Origin: Candidatus Adlerbacteria bacterium
Lineage (GTDB): Bacteria; Patescibacteriota; Minisyncoccia; Phycocordibacterales; SBAW01
Assembly: GCA_903840375.1 (NCBI GenBank)
Contig: CAIMFR010000072.1
Location: forward strand, 1 to 43,347
Reading direction: 5' to 3'
Length of the DNA stretch: 43,347 nucleotides
Of this stretch, positions 40,993 to 43,347 are shown piece after piece. The notes beneath the pieces are model-generated. The model made no database searches, was not told the DNA's origin, and saw only the letters and a program-made list of their open reading frames with translations. The position numbers were made by a program, and so were the translations under genes. Within the stretch, counting starts at the first letter, position 1. Each line of letters opens with the position of its first letter.

Positions 40993-42255
40993 TTATTTTT
41001 TAGCTGAAAGGAATGTTTGCACGTGCTCCGCAGCGAGGTCTATCGCTTCATTCCACCTGCCTATCTTCGCCTGCTTCGTAACCAACACCGAATCGTACCA
41101 ATTGCTCCTCGGAAGTATCGTCTCATCCGCCCACGGATAATAGGAAAGTATCGGGGTTATTACGATCGTATTCACCCCCATTGCCGCCGCCGCATGCACA
41201 ATAGACGTGCACGATGACACAACGACATCCATCTGCGAGAGTGCCGCGCAAGTATCTTCCCAAGTAACCAACTGTGAAGAGAGATCCCTGATATACGGAG
41301 GACAAAACTCAGTCCCCTCGTCACGCTGGAATGAGAACAGATCCCCCATGCCGCGAAGCGCGTTGAACAATAATTCCGGCGGAAACTTGCGACGTTGTTC
41401 ATCTTCAAATTTTGGATTGCCGCGCCAACGAATACCGATGCGGGGTTTTGTTTTCTTGCCCAAACGCTCAGCCCACTCGGCAGCCTTGTATGGAATAGGT
41501 TTAAGATATGGCCTGCCGTCAAGTTTTTCCATATGCAACAAAGCTGGCACCGCCATACCGGGAACCCACACATCGTGAGGAACAATATTGGAAGTTGCAC
41601 CTACAACACCCTCGGCCTGACTAAGCGTAGCAACAAGCGACTGGTTTGTGCGGATGGTAACTATGGCTCCGAGCGCGGCCAGATCTCGCGCATGTCGCGC
41701 TTCTATTATATGGTCGCCGAGACCTCGCTCAAGATTGAGGAGCACGGATTTCCCTTTGAGATCAGAAACACCGTCCCACCGCCGAGTCGTTAAGTGGAAA
41801 TCATTGTCGCCCCACACACCTATCGACCGCCCATGTTCCAGCAAAGGAAAGGCATCTTTTATATTGCCGCGACGCAAGGCGTGCCAACCAAGGTTATAAA
41901 ATTTCTCCGGACTGTCTTCTAGCTTTCGTATGACAGCCTCCGCCTCGCTGAACTTACCCTGCCAAACAAGTGCCAGAACCATGACTTGCATGTCAGAGGT
42001 GTCTCCAAGAGCACGAGAGTCGCTCACACGAGCACGATTCAACAATTCTTCCGCACGTTCAGGATCGCCGCCGTATATATGACAGCGTGCTGCATTAAGA
42101 AACGAACCGAACGTACCGTCGGTCAATCCGATGACGGCTTCCGCAACATGTGCGGCTTCCGCAAAGCGTTTACAGTCAAAAAGCTCTTTTGCGAGGACAT
42201 CTGTACGCTCTATGAATCGCATCACGAACTGTGCTTGTGCTTCTTCCGTATTCAT
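40993..42255 (-). CDS. TPR protein with C-terminal glycosyltransferase (GT9/GT41-like)
   Basis: The 420-residue protein has TPR-like helices in its first 150 residues (FAEAAHVAEAVIGLTDGTFG, CHIYGGDPERAEELLNRARV, ALVWQGKFSEAEAVIRKLED) and then a GT-B type domain with GIRWRGNPKFEDEQRRKFPP and the conserved VVSSCTSIVHAAAAMGVNTI near the end, as in the C-terminal part of heptosyltransferase and O-GlcNAc-transferase relatives. The TPR section may hold a protein acceptor, so protein glycosylation is possible. In-frame TTG and GTG precede the ATG at 42255; I use the ATG, which lies 8 bases from TACAAT. Confidence 0.8.
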   Translation of the reverse strand: MNTEEAQAQFVMRFIERTDVLAKELFDCKRFAEAAHVAEAVIGLTDGTFGSFLNAARCHIYGGDPERAEELLNRARVSDSRALGDTSDMQVMVLALVWQGKFSEAEAVIRKLEDSPEKFYNLGWHALRRGNIKDAFPLLEHGRSIGVWGDNDFHLTTRRWDGVSDLKGKSVLLNLERGLGDHIIEARHARDLAALGAIVTIRTNQSLVATLSQAEGVVGATSNIVPHDVWVPGMAVPALLHMEKLDGRPYLKPIPYKAAEWAERLGKKTKPRIGIRWRGNPKFEDEQRRKFPPELLFNALRGMGDLFSFQRDEGTEFCPPYIRDLSSQLVTWEDTCAALSQMDVVVSSCTSIVHAAAAMGVNTIVITPILSYYPWADETILPRSNWYDSVLVTKQAKIGRWNEAIDLAAEHVQTFLSAKK

Positions 42256-42263
42256 CACCAAGC

Positions 42264-42269
42264 ATTGTA
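42264..42269 (-). promoter_or_regulatory. -10 of the TPR-glycosyltransferase gene (leaderless type)
   Basis: Minus-strand TACAAT (five of six consensus), 8 bases before the ATG at 42255. It may head the glycan cluster transcript. Confidence 0.5.
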
Positions 42270-42281
42270 CCTAAATAATAT

Positions 42282-42629
42282 TTATTTATCTATGATGAGG
42301 ATCGGCTCGCCGCTTTGCCGATCAAAAAATGATAAAGATTGACCGGTTTCCTTCACGATAAAATTTTCGAACATCTTTTCACTTAATACAGTATCACCTG
42401 TAAACATGTCCATAACAGAACTCAGTACTTTTGTCGCAACAAGCGCACCTCCGCCCAATATACAAGCAGTAAGAACCCTCCGACGATTTCTGTTAACGCC
42501 ATTTTCGATCGTCGCACCGAAAAACTTGTCTGACAGTACATCCAAAACTATAAGAGTCTTGCGATGGACATCGCGGATCTTCTTATTACTCTTTATTTTA
42601 TTGCTTATGTCAGGAACAAGATTCTTCAT
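42282..42629 (-). CDS. Small membrane protein with twin-arginine-like segment
   Basis: The 115-residue protein has a basic first half, then NRNRRRVLTACILGGGALVA (about 46-65), three arginines directly before a hydrophobic helix, which resembles a Tat signal although it lies far from the N-terminus. The C-terminal part ends in SFFDRQSGEPILIIDK. The end of the partial surface protein at 42960 is alike (VYDKNGAEVLRID). I do not recognise the family. It starts 7 bases after tatA on the same strand, so it may be a Tat substrate or helper, or simply a tail-anchored protein. Confidence 0.55.
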   Translation of the reverse strand: MKNLVPDISNKIKSNKKIRDVHRKTLIVLDVLSDKFFGATIENGVNRNRRRVLTACILGGGALVATKVLSSVMDMFTGDTVLSEKMFENFIVKETGQSLSFFDRQSGEPILIIDK

Positions 42630-42636
42630 GTCTTTA

Positions 42637-42849
42637 TTATTTCTTCTTCGACTCGACCGCCGCGCGCACGCCTTTCACTTCCTCTTCAACCTTGCGTATT
42701 TCATCCTCGATCTCCAGTTTTCCCTTCTTGAACTCGCCGCTGAACCTGCCGAGCGTGCGCGCAAAATCACTCACCTTTTCACTTCCAAACATAAACACAC
42801 CGAACACTACCAATATTATTAAAACCTCCGGTATTCCAAGTCCAAACAT
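42637..42849 (-). CDS. tatA: Twin-arginine translocase subunit TatA/TatE
   Basis: The 70-residue protein has the TatA layout: MFGLGIPEVLIILVVFGVFM membrane helix, the FG hinge (FMFGSEK), an amphipathic helix (SDFARTLGRFSGEFKKGKL) and a charged tail. TatA oligomers form the pore through which folded proteins cross the membrane. tatC is not in this window. TATGAT lies 6 bases before the ATG. Confidence 0.85.
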   Translation of the reverse strand: MFGLGIPEVLIILVVFGVFMFGSEKVSDFARTLGRFSGEFKKGKLEIEDEIRKVEEEVKGVRAAVESKKK

Positions 42850-42855
42850 ATAATT

Positions 42856-42861
42856 ATCATA
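42856..42861 (-). promoter_or_regulatory. Possible -10 of tatA
   Basis: Minus-strand TATGAT, five of six consensus bases, 6 bases before the ATG at 42849, in a very AT-rich stretch. Confidence 0.35.
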
Positions 42862-42959
42862 TCGTTACAATTAATAAAATCAGAAATTTGTTCTATTCCT
42901 GTACGAAGTAATTATCTCGTCCGCAACGTGCAAAGTCAACGATCCACACCTGCATTACC
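42862..42959. other. Intergenic stretch before tatA
   Basis: About 100 bases between the surface protein stop and the tatA -10. It is AT-rich near tatA and I see no gene, hairpin or terminator here. Confidence 0.5.
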
Positions 42960-43346
42960 TCATATCTGGTCGATTCTTAAGACCTCAGCACCGTTCTTGT
43001 CATAAACGCTGATAGCCGGACCAATCGATGGAGCTGTAGTAGATGAAATGGAGAATCCGTCACCGATGTACATAACAGATGTTGAGCCAAGATACATGTT
43101 GTTTTCGACTTCCAGGTTGCCGGTGCCGGGTAGAGTTATTAGCGGACACGCTCCTCCGGAACATACGAAGAAGTTGTTGTTGTTGAGATATATGTTCCCG
43201 CTTTGGGAATTTATGGTGAGGTCTCCTATAGCATCTACCTGCATTGAAGCGTACCGAGTGGTATCGTATGCAATAACAACCTGATTTTGCGTCGTTGAAA
43301 CTGCTTGCTGTACCGAAAGAACGGTACCGGGGGTCGATGTTCCTAT
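42960..43346 (-). CDS. C-terminal end of a surface/fibre-like protein (cut by window edge)
   Basis: An open frame enters from the right edge and ends at 42960, giving at least 128 residues. An internal ATG at 43244 is probably not the start, since the frame is open to the edge and has the same composition. The sequence is Asn/Gly/Ser/Thr-rich beta repeat (LTINSQSGNIYLNNNNFF, LPGTGNLEVENNMYLGS), with one Cys pair (VCSGGACP), and ends VYDKNGAEVLRID. This resembles the tail ends of large secreted fibre or adhesin proteins of CPR bacteria. The function is not determinable here. Confidence 0.6.
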   Translation of the reverse strand: MGTSTPGTVLSVQQAVSTTQNQVVIAYDTTRYASMQVDAIGDLTINSQSGNIYLNNNNFFVCSGGACPLITLPGTGNLEVENNMYLGSTSVMYIGDGFSISSTTAPSIGPAISVYDKNGAEVLRIDQI

Positions 43347-43347
43347 G

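Noticed and set aside
1..43347. CRISPR array, insertion sequence or prophage
   Set aside because: No regularly spaced direct repeats, no transposase or integrase motifs, and no phage structural genes were seen.

Overview
The window (about half G+C) looks like a chromosome segment of a Candidate Phyla Radiation bacterium, most likely of the Parcubacteria/Patescibacteria type. This is inferred from reduced housekeeping proteins (PheS and PheT without their tRNA-binding appendages, a short EF-Ts, a short RF1), a transketolase split into two genes, envelope proteins unlike those of model bacteria, and a large block of glycosyltransferases and tail-like secreted proteins. There is no 16S gene in the window, so the assignment is inference.

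Layout. 1-4020: 5' end of a secreted protein, a lipoprotein, a sortase and gyrB, all on the minus strand. 4096-9773: an orphan glycosyltransferase, pheT and pheS (minus) separated by an ATP sulfurylase-APS kinase fusion (plus), and a HAD phosphatase. 9784-14680: a five-gene tellurium-resistance-type (ter) cluster on the minus strand: a TerC-like DUF475 membrane protein, two TelA-like helical proteins, TerD and a TerF-type vWA protein, ending at a bidirectional terminator. 14788-16785: a membrane GT2 synthase, an anchored thioredoxin-fold protein and tRNA-Thr(UGU). 16808-22025: a translation and envelope block (rplY, lytic transglycosylase, rpmE, prfA, rpsB, tsf, small membrane protein). 22046-26285: fba and a PfkB kinase diverging from one shared promoter, then the potassium transporter kup. 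26286-30308: gap-rpiB-rpe-tktN-tktC, a lower-glycolysis/non-oxidative pentose phosphate operon. 30345-42255: a surface polysaccharide block with an O-antigen-ligase-like protein, a secreted Ig-like protein, a sulfotransferase, a three-domain glycosyltransferase, further transferases, a UDP-galactopyranose-mutase-like flavoenzyme and a TPR-glycosyltransferase. 42282-43346: a possible Tat-dependent protein, tatA, and the C-terminal end of a surface protein cut by the window edge.

How the genes work together. The sulfurylase/kinase can make PAPS and the sulfotransferase can use it; with no sulfate-reduction gene in view, the likely use is sulfation of the glycan made by the 33.5-42.3 kb cluster. 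fba, PfkB, gap, tkt, rpe and rpiB give a compact carbon route that also supplies sugar phosphates.

The most striking pattern is in expression signals. At 17 starts a TATACT-like -10 hexamer lies only 6-9 bases before the start codon (12 bases at gyrB), so transcription should begin at or next to the first codon, which predicts leaderless mRNAs. The ter cluster, the HAD phosphatase, kup and the lipoprotein instead have Shine-Dalgarno sequences. This suggests two initiation modes in one genome and possibly different ancestry for the second group.
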